Positions 17,130-26,668 are shown, numbered from the stretch's first letter. The stretch is 64,000 nucleotides of DNA from SIG603 sp964370635 (GCA_964370635.1 CAYJJU010000002.1:62001-126000); one strand, 5' to 3'. Translations and numbers: made by a program. Notes: generated from the letters alone by a model not told the origin.

Positions 17130-18260
17130 TTAAATTTCTAAGCCGCCTGCCTTGCAGATTACTTTATAAATTCTCTCATCAACGTCGGGAACAAACATTT
17201 CGTATGCTTTCTTCCCAATTTTCTGGGCTTCACCGTCTTTTGAGAACACTTCGTCGATTTTTTCTATAAGCACAGTCGGGTTTAAGTCTTTTTCTTCTAC
17301 AATTTTCGCCGCTCCATTATTAACAAGCGCCATTGCGTTATGAAACTGATGATTTTCCGCAACGTTTGGAGATGGAATTAAAATTGATGCCTTGCCCAGT
17401 GCTTGAATTTCGCTGACACTCATAGCGCCCGAGCGGGATATTACCAAATCCGCCGCCGCCATGCAGTCTGCCATGTTGTTAATATACTCTAAAACCTTGA
17501 TATTTGATTTTTCGTCGATAACGACACCCATTTCAGAAAGCATTTTCGGCATGGGTTTATTATATTTTGAATAGCCATAGCTGTGTATGTGCTGATATTT
17601 TCCGCTTCCCACTGATTCTTTAATTACGCTTGCCATATTTTCGTTTAAAACCGCCGAGCCCAAGCTTCCACCAAAGGAGAGTATCATCGGCCTGTTATCA
17701 AGCCCTAATCTTTCCCTTGCTTCTTTTTTGCTCACCGCTAAAAGCTCTGCCCTTATAGGGTTTCCCGTCACCTCAATGTTCACACTTTCGGGAAGGTATT
17801 TTTTTGCGTCCTCTAAGGCTATCATCAAGGTGTGTAGCCTTTTTGCCAAAAGCTTTACCGTAACACCCGGATAGGCGTTTGATTCATGCAAAACGCAGGG
17901 TATCTTAAGTTTTGACGCCTCTCTAATTACAGGACCGCAAACATATCCGCCCGTGCCCACGCAGACATCGGGTTTAAAGTCTTTTATTATTTTTTTTGCG
18001 GCGGCAGATGCCGTCACAATTTTTGCCAAGGTAGAAAAATTTTTGGCTATGCCCTTAGGCGTCATTTTTCTGCTAAAGCTTGATATGCTTATTGTTTTAA
18101 TGTCATATCCTGCCGGAGGCACAAGTTTTTCTTCCATTGCGCCTTTGTTTCCGACAAATAAAATTTCGGTGTTTGGGTCTTTGCTTTTTAAATAATTTGC
18201 GGCTGCAAGTGCAGGATTTATATGCCCTGCGGTGCCTCCGCCTGTAAATAATACTCTCAT
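17130..18260 (-). CDS. murG: UDP-GlcNAc:lipid I N-acetylglucosaminyltransferase
   Basis: A 376-residue GT28 glycosyltransferase that converts lipid I to lipid II at the inner face of the membrane. The N-terminal glycine-rich loop is TGGGTAGHINPALA. HESNAYPG and GGYVCGPV mark the acceptor side, and SRSGAMSVSEIQALGKASIL marks the UDP-GlcNAc side. The length is normal. AGGGGGAAG precedes the ATG. It lies 10 bases after ftsW. Confidence 0.96.
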   Translation of the reverse strand: MRVLFTGGGTAGHINPALAAANYLKSKDPNTEILFVGNKGAMEEKLVPPAGYDIKTISISSFSRKMTPKGIAKNFSTLAKIVTASAAAKKIIKDFKPDVCVGTGGYVCGPVIREASKLKIPCVLHESNAYPGVTVKLLAKRLHTLMIALEDAKKYLPESVNIEVTGNPIRAELLAVSKKEARERLGLDNRPMILSFGGSLGSAVLNENMASVIKESVGSGKYQHIHSYGYSKYNKPMPKMLSEMGVVIDEKSNIKVLEYINNMADCMAAADLVISRSGAMSVSEIQALGKASILIPSPNVAENHQFHNAMALVNNGAAKIVEEKDLNPTVLIEKIDEVFSKDGEAQKIGKKAYEMFVPDVDERIYKVICKAGGLEI

Positions 18261-18270
18261 AAACTTCCCC

Positions 18271-19497
18271 CTAAGTCGCTTCTACATATGAGCTTCTAGA
18301 TATCGAAAGCAATACGCCCACCTCTGCAAGCAAGGTGACAAGCGACGTGCCTCCATAGCTGAAAAACGGCAAACTTATACCGGTATTTGGTATTACCGCC
18401 GTTACAACGCAGATATTTAATACTGCCTGCAATCCTATAATGAATGTGACGCCAAGCCCTACGAGCATGCCAAATTTATCTTTTGACCTTATAGACACAT
18501 AAACACCACGCCAAACAAGTGCTACAAACAATAATATAATAATTGTAGCGCCGATAAAGCCTAGTTCTTCACATATTATTGCAAAAATAAAGTCATTTTG
18601 CGGTTCGGGCAAATACTGGTATTTTTGCCTTGACTGCCCTAAACCAACGCCGAAAAGTTGACCTGAGCCTATAGCGTAAATCGACTGTCTCGTTTGATAC
18701 ACACTAAACGGGTCAAACCAGCCCTCAAGCCTTGCGGCAGCATATGCAAAAATATCTGTAGCTAACACTAAGAACAGTATTGCAACTCCTGCGACACCCA
18801 AAACTATGGCAAACCATCTAAATTTTATTCCGCCGACAAACATAAGTATTGCCGCTATCGTCACCACGATAATTGTTGCCGAAACATGTCTTTCAAACAG
18901 TATAAGTAATCCAATTGCAAGTGTTGCACCAAAGCATGGCACAACTCCGTATCTAAAAGTCTTAATTTTATCTCCTGCCGAGGATATAATGCTTGCAAGC
19001 ATTAATACTAAGGTGAATTTTGCAACCTCTGAGGGCTGGAAATCTATAATACCTAAGTTAAGCCACCTGTTTGCTGTGCCCTGTAAAGGCGCTATGGCTG
19101 TCCCCCTAAAGGCGAGCACCATTACAAGCAAGACTAATGTAATTATAAAAAATAACTTGTTAAAACGCTTTAAAACGTGGTAATCTACAACCGAGATTAA
19201 AAGCATTGCAACTATGCCTATGACGGCAAACTGCGCTTGGTTCATGATGTATCCATAGCTGTTTCCTGAATAATATGCGTTTGGATAACTTGCAGAGAAA
19301 ACCATTATAAGTCCCATGCTTACAAGTATTAACACCAAAGTGAGTATGGGTATATCAAGGCCTCTTCCCAAATTGAAAAGGCGATATCTAATGTTATTTA
19401 CAGATGCAGATCTTCTTATTTTTCTTTGTGCATCTCTTTGTCTTCTTGTCGCAGTGGCACGATTTTGAGTACTTCTTTTACTCACGGCTCTATCCAT
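18271..19497 (-). CDS. ftsW: FtsW/SpoVE-type peptidoglycan glycosyltransferase
   Basis: A 408-residue SEDS-family polymerase with about ten membrane helices, the division partner of the class B PBP encoded two genes upstream. There is an unusually basic N-terminal tail (residues 1-45). Signatures include VFSASYPNAYY, NRWLNLGIIDFQPSEVAKF and the closing NTGISLPFFSYGGTSLVT. In this cluster it may serve vegetative septation, sporulation or both. AGGTAAATCGTA precedes the ATG. Confidence 0.93.
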   Translation of the reverse strand: MDRAVSKRSTQNRATATRRQRDAQRKIRRSASVNNIRYRLFNLGRGLDIPILTLVLILVSMGLIMVFSASYPNAYYSGNSYGYIMNQAQFAVIGIVAMLLISVVDYHVLKRFNKLFFIITLVLLVMVLAFRGTAIAPLQGTANRWLNLGIIDFQPSEVAKFTLVLMLASIISSAGDKIKTFRYGVVPCFGATLAIGLLILFERHVSATIIVVTIAAILMFVGGIKFRWFAIVLGVAGVAILFLVLATDIFAYAAARLEGWFDPFSVYQTRQSIYAIGSGQLFGVGLGQSRQKYQYLPEPQNDFIFAIICEELGFIGATIIILLFVALVWRGVYVSIRSKDKFGMLVGLGVTFIIGLQAVLNICVVTAVIPNTGISLPFFSYGGTSLVTLLAEVGVLLSISRSSYVEAT

Positions 19498-19527
19498 TAC
19501 GATTTACCTCCATGAATTTGATATGAA

Positions 19528-20523
19528 TTAGCCGTAAATTGTGCTTAAAACAGCTATTGCCCCACCTACTATGGTGATGCATGAAAATACTACACATATC
19601 TTCACTTCGCTCCAACCCTTCATCTCAAAATGATGATGTATGGGCGCCATTTTAAATAGCCTTTTGCCCTTTGTCAGTTTAAAATAGAGGACTTGAAGCA
19701 CAACTGAAACTATTTCAATAATATATATTATACCCAAAGGTAGCAATAAAATCGGTCTATTTATGCCAAAACTTAATGCGCAAACCACTCCTCCTAAAAA
19801 GAGTGAGCCCGTGTCGCCCATAAATATCTTTGCAGGGTGGAAATTCCAAAGTAAAAATCCTATGCAAGCACCGGCAGATGCCGCCGCAAATATTGCAACA
19901 CCTTGATAGAAAAGTATGAACGAGCACAGCATAAGCGAAAGGCAAACAAAGAATGTCACACTGCCGTTTAGGCCATCTATTCCGTCTGTAAAGTTAACTG
20001 CATTTACAACGCCCACGATAAGCAGTGCGCCTAACACATAATATGCGTACCCTAAGTCCACTAAACCTATAAAAGGTATATAAGTTTGTGTGCTAGCCCC
20101 CGCAATGGTTTCCGAGGCAAGGTAGCCCCCTGCAATTAGAAATTGTAGCAAAAGCTTCTGTTTTTCGGTAAGGCCTAGATTTCTTTTTTTGACTATGCTA
20201 ATAAAGTCATCAAAAAAACCGACTATTCCAAATGCAACCGCCATTAAAAGTCCCGAAAAAATTCTTGTTATTACTAAAAATGTCTCTCCCGAAGAGCTTA
20301 GGTGAAGCGGCACGCAAATCATCACTGCAACCACCACTCCTATGATAAACATAAGTCCGCCCATTGTAGGTGTGCCTTGCTTTTTTTGATGCCAAGACGG
20401 GCCTACCTCTCTTATAGTTTGACCGAATTTGAGTTTGTGCAAAAACGGTATCATCCAAATTCCGAGCACTGCGGTTATCAAAAAACCCAAAATTGCCCCT
20501 AAAGTAACATACATACTATTCAT
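19528..20523 (-). CDS. mraY: Phospho-N-acetylmuramoyl-pentapeptide transferase
   Basis: A 331-residue polytopic enzyme that makes lipid I. Signatures are FGQTIREVGPSWHQKKQGTP, GFFDDFISIVKKRNLGL with its aspartate pair, NAVNFTDGIDGLNG, and the late APIHHHFEMKGWSE, all in family order. It lies between the class B PBP (34-base gap) and ftsW (30-base gap). A purine-rich GGAAGG lies about 11 bases before the ATG. Confidence 0.96.
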   Translation of the reverse strand: MNSMYVTLGAILGFLITAVLGIWMIPFLHKLKFGQTIREVGPSWHQKKQGTPTMGGLMFIIGVVVAVMICVPLHLSSSGETFLVITRIFSGLLMAVAFGIVGFFDDFISIVKKRNLGLTEKQKLLLQFLIAGGYLASETIAGASTQTYIPFIGLVDLGYAYYVLGALLIVGVVNAVNFTDGIDGLNGSVTFFVCLSLMLCSFILFYQGVAIFAAASAGACIGFLLWNFHPAKIFMGDTGSLFLGGVVCALSFGINRPILLLPLGIIYIIEIVSVVLQVLYFKLTKGKRLFKMAPIHHHFEMKGWSEVKICVVFSCITIVGGAIAVLSTIYG

Positions 20524-20557
20524 TATGTTTTTCCTTCCTTTTCCTAAATACCCTAAA

Positions 20558-22813
20558 TTAGTTGTCTATAATAGCCGTTTCGGTGGTCGTTTCACCCGAG
20601 CTGTAATCTATGAAGGTTATCGTGATTACCGTTCCGGGTTCAACCATAGACCCTGCCACCACATCCTGATTTTCTGCAAGCAGATAACCGGTGCTTGAGG
20701 CGCCTGAGAACATCATTTGAAGCCCTGATGAAGTAATTAGCTCATTACACTCCGAAACTGTTTTACCTGTAAAGTCAGGTACCTTTACTAAGTTTTCGTT
20801 AATTAAGTTTTCTTCCGTATAAATTATGACCTGACCGCTTTCGAGTACAAGCGTTCCCGACGATGGAGTTTGTGCTAAAACCGTCATCTCCTCGCTGTCA
20901 TCTCCAAAAACTTCCCATTCAAGACCTTTTTCTTCAATGGCAGTCTTTGCTTCTTCTACACTAAGCCCTAAAACAGATGGCACAACCACTTGCTCTATGC
21001 CGTCTTCTAAGCTCATCTCTACCCCTAAGTACGGTAAAATTTCTCTCATAATTGACGAGAAAGTAGGCGCCGCTTGACCCGAGCCCGATGCATCCGTTGG
21101 TTCATCATAATACACAAGGCACGCATATTGTGGGTCATCTGCCGGAGCAAAACCGCAGTATGATGCTATATATTCCTTAGGCTGAGTGGGGTCTAGTACC
21201 CATTTATCTATCTTTTCAGACGTACCTGTTTTACCTGCAATTTTATAACCGGGAACGTTTCCGTTTTGTGCTGTTCCGTTAGTTGCGGCCTCTTGCATAA
21301 TTTCTGCCATTTCCTTAGAAGTTTCTTCCGAAATTACTTGTCTTTTATATGTTGTGTCTGCCTCTTGCACCACATTGCCTTCCTCATCAATTACCTTGTC
21401 TACCACATGAGGCTGAACTATGTATCCTCCGTTTGCAACGGCCGACATCGCTGTTATCATTTGAATCGGCGTTACACCGAAGTTTTGGCCGAACGAGTAT
21501 ACCATAAGGTCGAGATAATCCATCTCATCGCCCGTTCTTGCAACGCCTTGTGTTTCACCCGGCAAGTCTATTCCCGTGACATCTGCAAAGCCGAAGGCCT
21601 CAAAATACGAATAAAACTCCTGTATTCCAAGCTGGTCTGCCATTTGCATCATAAATGGATTGCAAGAATTTGAAATTGCCTGTTCTATTGTTTGTGTTCC
21701 ATGTCCTAGAGTATGCCAACATGAAATCGGGTCTGCTCCTTCATAAGGAACATATGAGCCCGTGCAGGTAAAAGTTGTGTCTGAAGTTATTGCACCTGTT
21801 TCAAGTGCCGACGAGCCTGTTATTGGCTTAAAAACCGAGCCCGGATAATACGTGTCACTTACCGCCTTGTTTCTCCACTGAGTTTGCAGTGCATCATTTA
21901 TTGCGGCAGATTGCTCTTCGTCAGGCATTGCATTTATTTCTTTTAAAACATCTTCATCCGCTATGGTAAATGGGTCGTTTAAGTCGTAGTCGCTACCTGT
22001 TGCAAGGGCTATTATCGCACCCGTGTTTACATCCATAACCACGGCGGTCGCACCCTCTTTAGCCTCGTATTTTTCTATGCCCTCTCTAAGATGCTTTTCA
22101 ACAATGCTTTGCACCGTTTCATCAATGGTGAGTATTAAATCGTTTCCGCTTTCTGGCGCTATAAACTGCTCGTATTGAAACGGCATGTCTGTTCCATGTG
22201 CATTTTTAAAGCTTACCATTTGACCTGTCGTACCGCTTAAAAGCTCGTTATATTCGTACTCAAGTCCTGCAAGTCCTGAATTATCGCTTCCCGTAAAGCC
22301 TATAACTACAGAGGCTGTGGAGCCGTATGGATAATATCTTTTATAATCGTCTTCCAAAATGACGCTTCCGCCTATTTCGTTTTCATCTAAAAAAGTAAGA
22401 ATTTGATCCCTTGTATTGCTCTCAATTTTTTTGGCTATATAGGTAAAATTACTCTCTAAACTAGCCCTTTCATACACGTAATCATATTCAAGCCCTAATA
22501 TGCTTGCAAGGCCAGATGCCAAAAGCTCTTTGTCCTGACTGTTTTGCTCTATGTAATTGGAATCGAGCGCAACATTCCAAACACTGGCACTTTGTGCAAG
22601 TATTTTATCGCCTGTTGCGTCATATATTGTTCCTCTCATTGCAGAAAGCTCTGTCGGAACAAGGCTTTGATTTGTAGCCCTTATTTTTAGCTCTTCGCCT
22701 CTTACAATTTGCCAATTGACAAGTGCACCTATGGCAACTAAAAATAATATTAACATTACGCCAAAAACCAGTATTGCCTTTGCATTTTCTATGCTTCTTC
22801 TGCTCTTAAACAT
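20558..22813 (-). CDS. Class B penicillin-binding protein with two PASTA domains (division or SpoVD type)
   Basis: A 751-residue transpeptidase: membrane anchor at about residues 13-35, dimerisation domain, then a transpeptidase domain. The active serine is in GSVFKPITG (SxxK), the second motif in SNSCNPF (SxN) and the third in AGKTGTSEK. Two C-terminal PASTA repeats begin near residues 610 (VVVPSVLGLSVEEAKTAI) and 680 (VKVPDFTGKTVSECNELI). It cross-links septal peptidoglycan with the FtsW-type polymerase. PBP2x-type division enzymes usually have two PASTA repeats and SpoVD one, which favours the division role, though sporulation use cannot be excluded. Confidence 0.92.
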   Translation of the reverse strand: MFKSRRSIENAKAILVFGVMLILFLVAIGALVNWQIVRGEELKIRATNQSLVPTELSAMRGTIYDATGDKILAQSASVWNVALDSNYIEQNSQDKELLASGLASILGLEYDYVYERASLESNFTYIAKKIESNTRDQILTFLDENEIGGSVILEDDYKRYYPYGSTASVVIGFTGSDNSGLAGLEYEYNELLSGTTGQMVSFKNAHGTDMPFQYEQFIAPESGNDLILTIDETVQSIVEKHLREGIEKYEAKEGATAVVMDVNTGAIIALATGSDYDLNDPFTIADEDVLKEINAMPDEEQSAAINDALQTQWRNKAVSDTYYPGSVFKPITGSSALETGAITSDTTFTCTGSYVPYEGADPISCWHTLGHGTQTIEQAISNSCNPFMMQMADQLGIQEFYSYFEAFGFADVTGIDLPGETQGVARTGDEMDYLDLMVYSFGQNFGVTPIQMITAMSAVANGGYIVQPHVVDKVIDEEGNVVQEADTTYKRQVISEETSKEMAEIMQEAATNGTAQNGNVPGYKIAGKTGTSEKIDKWVLDPTQPKEYIASYCGFAPADDPQYACLVYYDEPTDASGSGQAAPTFSSIMREILPYLGVEMSLEDGIEQVVVPSVLGLSVEEAKTAIEEKGLEWEVFGDDSEEMTVLAQTPSSGTLVLESGQVIIYTEENLINENLVKVPDFTGKTVSECNELITSSGLQMMFSGASSTGYLLAENQDVVAGSMVEPGTVITITFIDYSSGETTTETAIIDN

Positions 22814-22842
22814 GTTACGCTCCTTTAAACATATATAAACAG

Positions 22843-22876
22843 TAAAATGAGGGTCAAGATATCCGTCTTAACCCTC
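22843..22876 (-). terminator. Hairpin between the ftsL-like gene and the class B PBP gene
   Basis: On the minus strand GAGGGTTAAGAC faces a near-complementary GTCTTGACCCTC-like arm, followed by ATTTTACTG. It may partly terminate or attenuate transcription inside the dcw cluster. The surrounding gap 22814-22970 has no gene. Confidence 0.45.
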
Positions 22877-22970
22877 TATTAATTACCTTAACTGCAAAGC
22901 GGGTTAGGATAGTATGCGTCGAAAAATTTTTCGTCCACCTTATTGCAGATTTATTCTAAAAAACTTTATA

Positions 22971-23486
22971 TTATGACAGCCATGAACCAATGGTATTAAA
23001 TATTGATTCAAAAAATCCTGGAGTTTCCTCCACAAATACCTCGCCTTTATCCTCTTTTGCAAAATTAACATATATAATTTGGCTGCTGTTAATTTTTTCC
23101 ATTCCTAAATTTTCGCTTACGTAAAGTTCAAGCTCTTCTATGTCGGAGAAATTATTTATCTCCATGCCTCTTGTCACTTCAATACTCTCAAGCTCGGCTA
23201 AATACTCTGCTTTTGTGCTAAGTTCTGCACTGAGTGCCGACAGCTCAACTTGTCCGTTTATTATAAACATCGCCACAGAAAAAAGCAGTGACATCGCAAT
23301 TATTCGCTTTGCCATTTGAGGCAGGACTAAATTTCTAAATTTTGCCTTTCTCAAATCCTTATCGCTGATTTTTACGACATTATTTTTTCTTTCTTCCTGT
23401 ACTCTTTGGGGTCTTCTTGACGGAGCAGCTACATTTCTTGCTGCATTGCCATCGTATATATCGCCCGCCTTACCATATCTGCCCAT
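22971..23486 (-). CDS. FtsL-like septum protein
   Basis: A 171-residue small bitopic protein in the ftsL position between rsmH and the class B PBP. It has a basic N-terminal region of about 60 residues, one membrane helix at about 68-86 (IIAMSLLFSVAMFIINGQV), then a short coiled-coil-like stretch (LSALSAELSTKAEYLAELE). Sequence identity in this family is low, so the call rests on size, topology and position. The frame includes a TTG one codon earlier; the ATG at 23486 follows AAAGGGTGAATTG. Confidence 0.8.
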   Translation of the reverse strand: MGRYGKAGDIYDGNAARNVAAPSRRPQRVQEERKNNVVKISDKDLRKAKFRNLVLPQMAKRIIAMSLLFSVAMFIINGQVELSALSAELSTKAEYLAELESIEVTRGMEINNFSDIEELELYVSENLGMEKINSSQIIYVNFAKEDKGEVFVEETPGFFESIFNTIGSWLS

Positions 23487-23499
23487 CAATTCACCCTTT

Positions 23500-24426
23500 C
23501 TATAATTTTTCTAGCACTCGAAGTCTTGCGCTTCTCGCCCTTGGATTTTCATCTATTTCTTTTTGTGAGGGAAGTAGCCCTCTTTTATATATTACCTTTG
23601 CCTGGGCCTTGCCACCGCATACACAAATTGGAAAATCTTTTGGGCAAGTGCAGGCTATGCACCATTCATTCATTTGTTTTTTAACTATCCTGTCTTCAAG
23701 CGAATGAAATGTAATCACGCAAAGTCTTCCACCCGGTTTTAGCAGTTTAAACGCCGCCTTAAGGCCTTTTTTTAAATTGCCAAGCTCGTCGTTTACCTCT
23801 ATCCTCAAGGCTTGAAAAGTTTTTCTTGCAGGGTGTCCACCCTCTCTTTTCACCGCCGCAGGTAGCGCCGATTTTATCACCTCAGAAAGCTCTAATGTAG
23901 TTTCTATCGGTTTTTGAGCCCTGTATTTCACTATTGCCTTTGCTATGGACATTGCAAATTTTTCTTCGCCATACATGCTTATTATCTTTGCAATTTCCCT
24001 TGCATCTTTTTCGTTTACTATGTCTTTTGCAGAGATTCCGCTTTTGCTCATTCTCATGTCGAGCACCGCATCGTTATGATAGGAAAAGCCTCTGTCCGCC
24101 TCGTCTAGCTGAAACGACGATACGCCTATGTCAAGCAAAACTCCGTCTACCTGTGTTATGGAGTTTTTGTGTAATAGTTCCTCCATTTGAGAAAAATTAC
24201 CCATCTCGAGTATAGAATTTTTATATTTTGAAAGTTTTTCTTTTAAAACGGCTATTGCATCGGGGTCTTGGTCTATAGAAAGCAGTTTGCCATCTGTGAG
24301 TTTTTCTAGTATCGCACTGCTGTGACCTCCGCCGCCTGCCGTGCCGTCTATATATATTCCGCTTTCATTTATCGAAAGCTCTTTTATACTTTCCTCAAAC
24401 AAGACAGATACATGCTTAAATTCCAT
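23500..24426 (-). CDS. rsmH: 16S rRNA (cytosine1402-N4)-methyltransferase
   Basis: A 308-residue SAM-dependent methyltransferase (MraW). The SAM-binding motif is YIDGTAGGGGHSSAIL. DGVLLDIGVSSFQLDEADRG and RKTFQALRIEVNDELGNL are family hallmarks, as is FHSLEDRIVK. It methylates C1402 in the ribosomal decoding centre. A GTG three codons upstream at 24435 is an alternative start; the spacing of GAGAGTG favours the ATG. It lies 21 bases after mraZ, the standard mraZ-rsmH arrangement. Confidence 0.95.
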   Translation of the reverse strand: MEFKHVSVLFEESIKELSINESGIYIDGTAGGGGHSSAILEKLTDGKLLSIDQDPDAIAVLKEKLSKYKNSILEMGNFSQMEELLHKNSITQVDGVLLDIGVSSFQLDEADRGFSYHNDAVLDMRMSKSGISAKDIVNEKDAREIAKIISMYGEEKFAMSIAKAIVKYRAQKPIETTLELSEVIKSALPAAVKREGGHPARKTFQALRIEVNDELGNLKKGLKAAFKLLKPGGRLCVITFHSLEDRIVKKQMNEWCIACTCPKDFPICVCGGKAQAKVIYKRGLLPSQKEIDENPRARSARLRVLEKL

Positions 24427-24447
24427 TTTATTCACTCTCGCTTTTAA

Positions 24448-24867
24448 TTAAAGAATCATGTCGCCAATGGCTTCATCTAAAACTTCCGGCGTTATGGCGC
24501 TTATATATTCATTCCATTTTGCCGCATCCCAAATTTCTGCCCTAGGCCCTGTGCCTGCAATTACAACTTCTTTTAAAAGTCCTGCATGCTGTCTTAAGTT
24601 TTGTGGGATTAACACCCTTCCTTGTTTGTCCGCTTCGACGCAAACACTGCCCGAAACGAAAAACTTTGAAAGTTGAGCCGCAATTTTTGCAGGCCTTCCG
24701 CTTATTTTCTCCTGCATTCTGTCAAGCTCTTCCTTTGACTGCATGTAAAGGCAACCATCTACGCCTCTTCCTATAAAAAACGAAGCGCCGAGTTCCTCAC
24801 GAAATTTTGAAGGTACAGTTACACGACCCTTAGGGTCTAAATTATGCAGATATTCACCATATAACAT
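24448..24867 (-). CDS. mraZ: Transcriptional regulator MraZ
   Basis: A 139-residue double AbrB-like protein. The first repeat starts MLYGEYLHNLDPKGRVTVPS and the second reads VEADKQGRVLIPQNLRQHAG; both show the DxxGRxxxP signature. MraZ represses its own dcw operon by binding short G-rich repeats upstream. The frame opens 15 codons earlier, but AAAAGGAGGAAGTTGC stands right before the ATG at 24867. It is the first gene of the dcw cluster. Possible operator repeats are GTGGGTAAAAGTG and GTGGCATTAAAGTGG, between promoter and gene. Confidence 0.95.
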   Translation of the reverse strand: MLYGEYLHNLDPKGRVTVPSKFREELGASFFIGRGVDGCLYMQSKEELDRMQEKISGRPAKIAAQLSKFFVSGSVCVEADKQGRVLIPQNLRQHAGLLKEVVIAGTGPRAEIWDAAKWNEYISAITPEVLDEAIGDMIL

Positions 24868-24944
24868 GCAACTTCCTCCTTTTCGCTCCACTTTAATGCC
24901 ACAACGTGACATTTACATGCACTTTTACCCACCGGTATATAGAA

Positions 24945-24973
24945 ATTATAAAGCAAAACCGGCCTTTTTGCAA
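24945..24973 (-). promoter_or_regulatory. Promoter of the mraZ/dcw operon
   Basis: On the minus strand TTGCAA, a spacer of exactly 17 bases, then TATAAT. It lies 78 bases upstream of the mraZ start codon, with G-rich repeats in between that could bind MraZ. Confidence 0.75.
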
Positions 24974-25019
24974 TAGAAAATTATGTAAATCTCTATTATT
25001 ACTCAATATAGAATAATAA

Positions 25020-25053
25020 AAAAAGCACTCCACCATATATAGTGGAGTGCTAA
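25020..25053 (-). terminator. Terminator of the rsmD-coaD-coiled-coil unit
   Basis: On the minus strand, perfect 10-base arms AGCACTCCAC and GTGGAGTGCT enclose TATATATG and are followed by a run of seven T. It separates this unit from the dcw operon. Confidence 0.9.
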
Positions 25054-25066
25054 TTCGCCTTTATTA

Positions 25067-25546
25067 TTACATTTGGCCATTATGCTGGCTTTGTTTGATT
25101 TCTTGCCTTTTTTGTCTTATCTCTGCAACTACATCCGACAAGGATTCGTCCGCCCTACGCATTATGTCTTCTACATAGGAGCTTGAAGCTTGGCGCATTT
25201 CATTAAATTTGGTTTGTCCTTGCATCATAAGGTCATTTGCCTTTGCCTGAGCCTGCCTTACAACTTCGGTTTCGTTAACCATTTGATTTGCCATATTTTC
25301 GGCATTTTTTATTATGCCCTCTGCTTCTTTTCTTGCTTGATTAATTCTTTGGTCTGCCTCAAAAAGCACTTTTTTTGCTTCCTCGATTTCATATGGAAGC
25401 GCTTCCCTAATTTCCTCTAAGATTTGTTTTGCCTCTTGAGTATCGACAAAAGTTTTTCCTCCTGAAAGCGGCATCACCCACCCTTTTTCAAACAGGTCAA
25501 ATAGCTCGTCTAGTAAATCTTGAATGCTGTTTTGGTTGTTATCCAT
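25067..25546 (-). CDS. Coiled-coil protein of unknown function between coaD and the dcw cluster
   Basis: A 159-residue, charged, mainly helical protein without signal peptide or membrane segment. After an N-terminal region (QDLLDELFDLFEKGWVMPL) comes a long heptad-like helix (about residues 45-150) rich in Ala, Glu, Gln and Arg (IEEAKKVLFEADQRINQARK). It resembles the stalk-like ATPase b-subunit or DivIVA-type helices often annotated at this place in Clostridia, but no catalytic motif is seen. It lies 21 bases after coaD and ends at a strong terminator. GGGAGGG precedes the ATG. Confidence 0.7.
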   Translation of the reverse strand: MDNNQNSIQDLLDELFDLFEKGWVMPLSGGKTFVDTQEAKQILEEIREALPYEIEEAKKVLFEADQRINQARKEAEGIIKNAENMANQMVNETEVVRQAQAKANDLMMQGQTKFNEMRQASSSYVEDIMRRADESLSDVVAEIRQKRQEIKQSQHNGQM

Positions 25547-25567
25547 GTTTATTACCCTCCCTTTGTG

Positions 25568-26053
25568 CTATTTATCTTTAGCACATAATCTTTCTTTTAT
25601 TTCTTCTAAAATTTCCTTTGGAACAAAATGCGATATATCACCCGAAAAGCCTGCAACCTGTTTTACCATGCTAGAACTTAAAAACATATTTTCAGAGCTT
25701 GTTGCTAAAAACATAGTTTCTAGCTCGGGATTTAGTTTTTTATTAGTCAGTGCCATTTGAAATTCATAGTCAAAGTCTGTCATGGCACGAAGACCCTTTA
25801 CAATTGCGGTAGCGCCTACATTTTTCGCAAAATCTGCAAGCAGACCCCTCACCGGCACAACCTCTACATTTAAACCTTTAGTGACCTTTTTAATTAAATT
25901 AATTCTCTCAAGTGTTGTAAAACTTGCCCTTTTTTTAGGGTTATCCGGCACTGCGACTATAACCTTATCAAAAATTTTACAAGCACGAGTAATAATATCC
26001 AGATGCCCTAAAGTCACCGGGTCGAAACTGCCGGGACATACTGCAATTTTCAT
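25568..26053 (-). CDS. coaD: Phosphopantetheine adenylyltransferase
   Basis: A 161-residue nucleotidyltransferase that makes dephospho-CoA from 4-phosphopantetheine and ATP. The nucleotide-binding motif is CPGSFDPVTLGHLDII, with TxGH in its place. KGLRAMTDFDYEFQMAL and the later SSSMVKQVA match the family. A GTG three codons upstream is possible; GGAG at 8 bases favours the ATG at 26053. It lies 28 bases after rsmD, a common pairing. Confidence 0.95.
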   Translation of the reverse strand: MKIAVCPGSFDPVTLGHLDIITRACKIFDKVIVAVPDNPKKRASFTTLERINLIKKVTKGLNVEVVPVRGLLADFAKNVGATAIVKGLRAMTDFDYEFQMALTNKKLNPELETMFLATSSENMFLSSSMVKQVAGFSGDISHFVPKEILEEIKERLCAKDK

Positions 26054-26081
26054 AACAGCCACTCCAAATCAAATTAATTCT

Positions 26082-26627
26082 TTACACAAAATCTTTATTT
26101 CTATAAGCACTCAATGATATTTTTCCATACTTATAAGTTTTAACTTTTACAAAATCTTCACACTGCATGGGTAAAATTTCTTCTACAGGGTGCTCACATA
26201 CTATTATTCCGCCCTTATTTGTTTTGTTTACAACAAAAGGTAATGCTTCTTCTATTATACCCTTTAAATACGGCGGATCTAAAAAACATATGTCAAATTT
26301 TTCTGCCGTGTTTTTTATATACATCAGGGCGTCTGCCTCTACTACCTTGACCTTATCGCCAAGGGATGTGGCAAGTATGTTTTGCTCAATTATCTTAACC
26401 GACGAAGAAGAGCTGTCTATTAGCACAACATTTTTCGCTCCCCTGCTTGCCGCCTCAAGCCCAATTTGACCCGAACCTGCAAACAAGTCCAAAAAACTTC
26501 TTCCCTCAATTTGAAACTGAACTATATTATAAAAAGCCTGTTTTACTCTGTCTGATGTAGGCCTTACATCAAGCCCTTGTGGGCTGACAAGGTTCTTGCC
26601 TTTACTCACGCCTGAAATAATTCGCAT
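26082..26627 (-). CDS. rsmD: 16S rRNA (guanine966-N2)-methyltransferase
   Basis: A 181-residue methyltransferase. The family opening MRIISGVSKGKNL and RPTSDRVKQAFYNI are present, as are the SAM-binding DLFAGSGQIGLEAASRGA and the catalytic DPPY in FLDPPYLKG. The length is normal. It is the first gene of the rsmD-coaD-coiled-coil unit, with a clear promoter 42 bases upstream. Confidence 0.94.
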   Translation of the reverse strand: MRIISGVSKGKNLVSPQGLDVRPTSDRVKQAFYNIVQFQIEGRSFLDLFAGSGQIGLEAASRGAKNVVLIDSSSSSVKIIEQNILATSLGDKVKVVEADALMYIKNTAEKFDICFLDPPYLKGIIEEALPFVVNKTNKGGIIVCEHPVEEILPMQCEDFVKVKTYKYGKISLSAYRNKDFV

Positions 26628-26668
26628 AATATACCATGCCTGTCTAATTTATATTTTTTAGCGCTACT

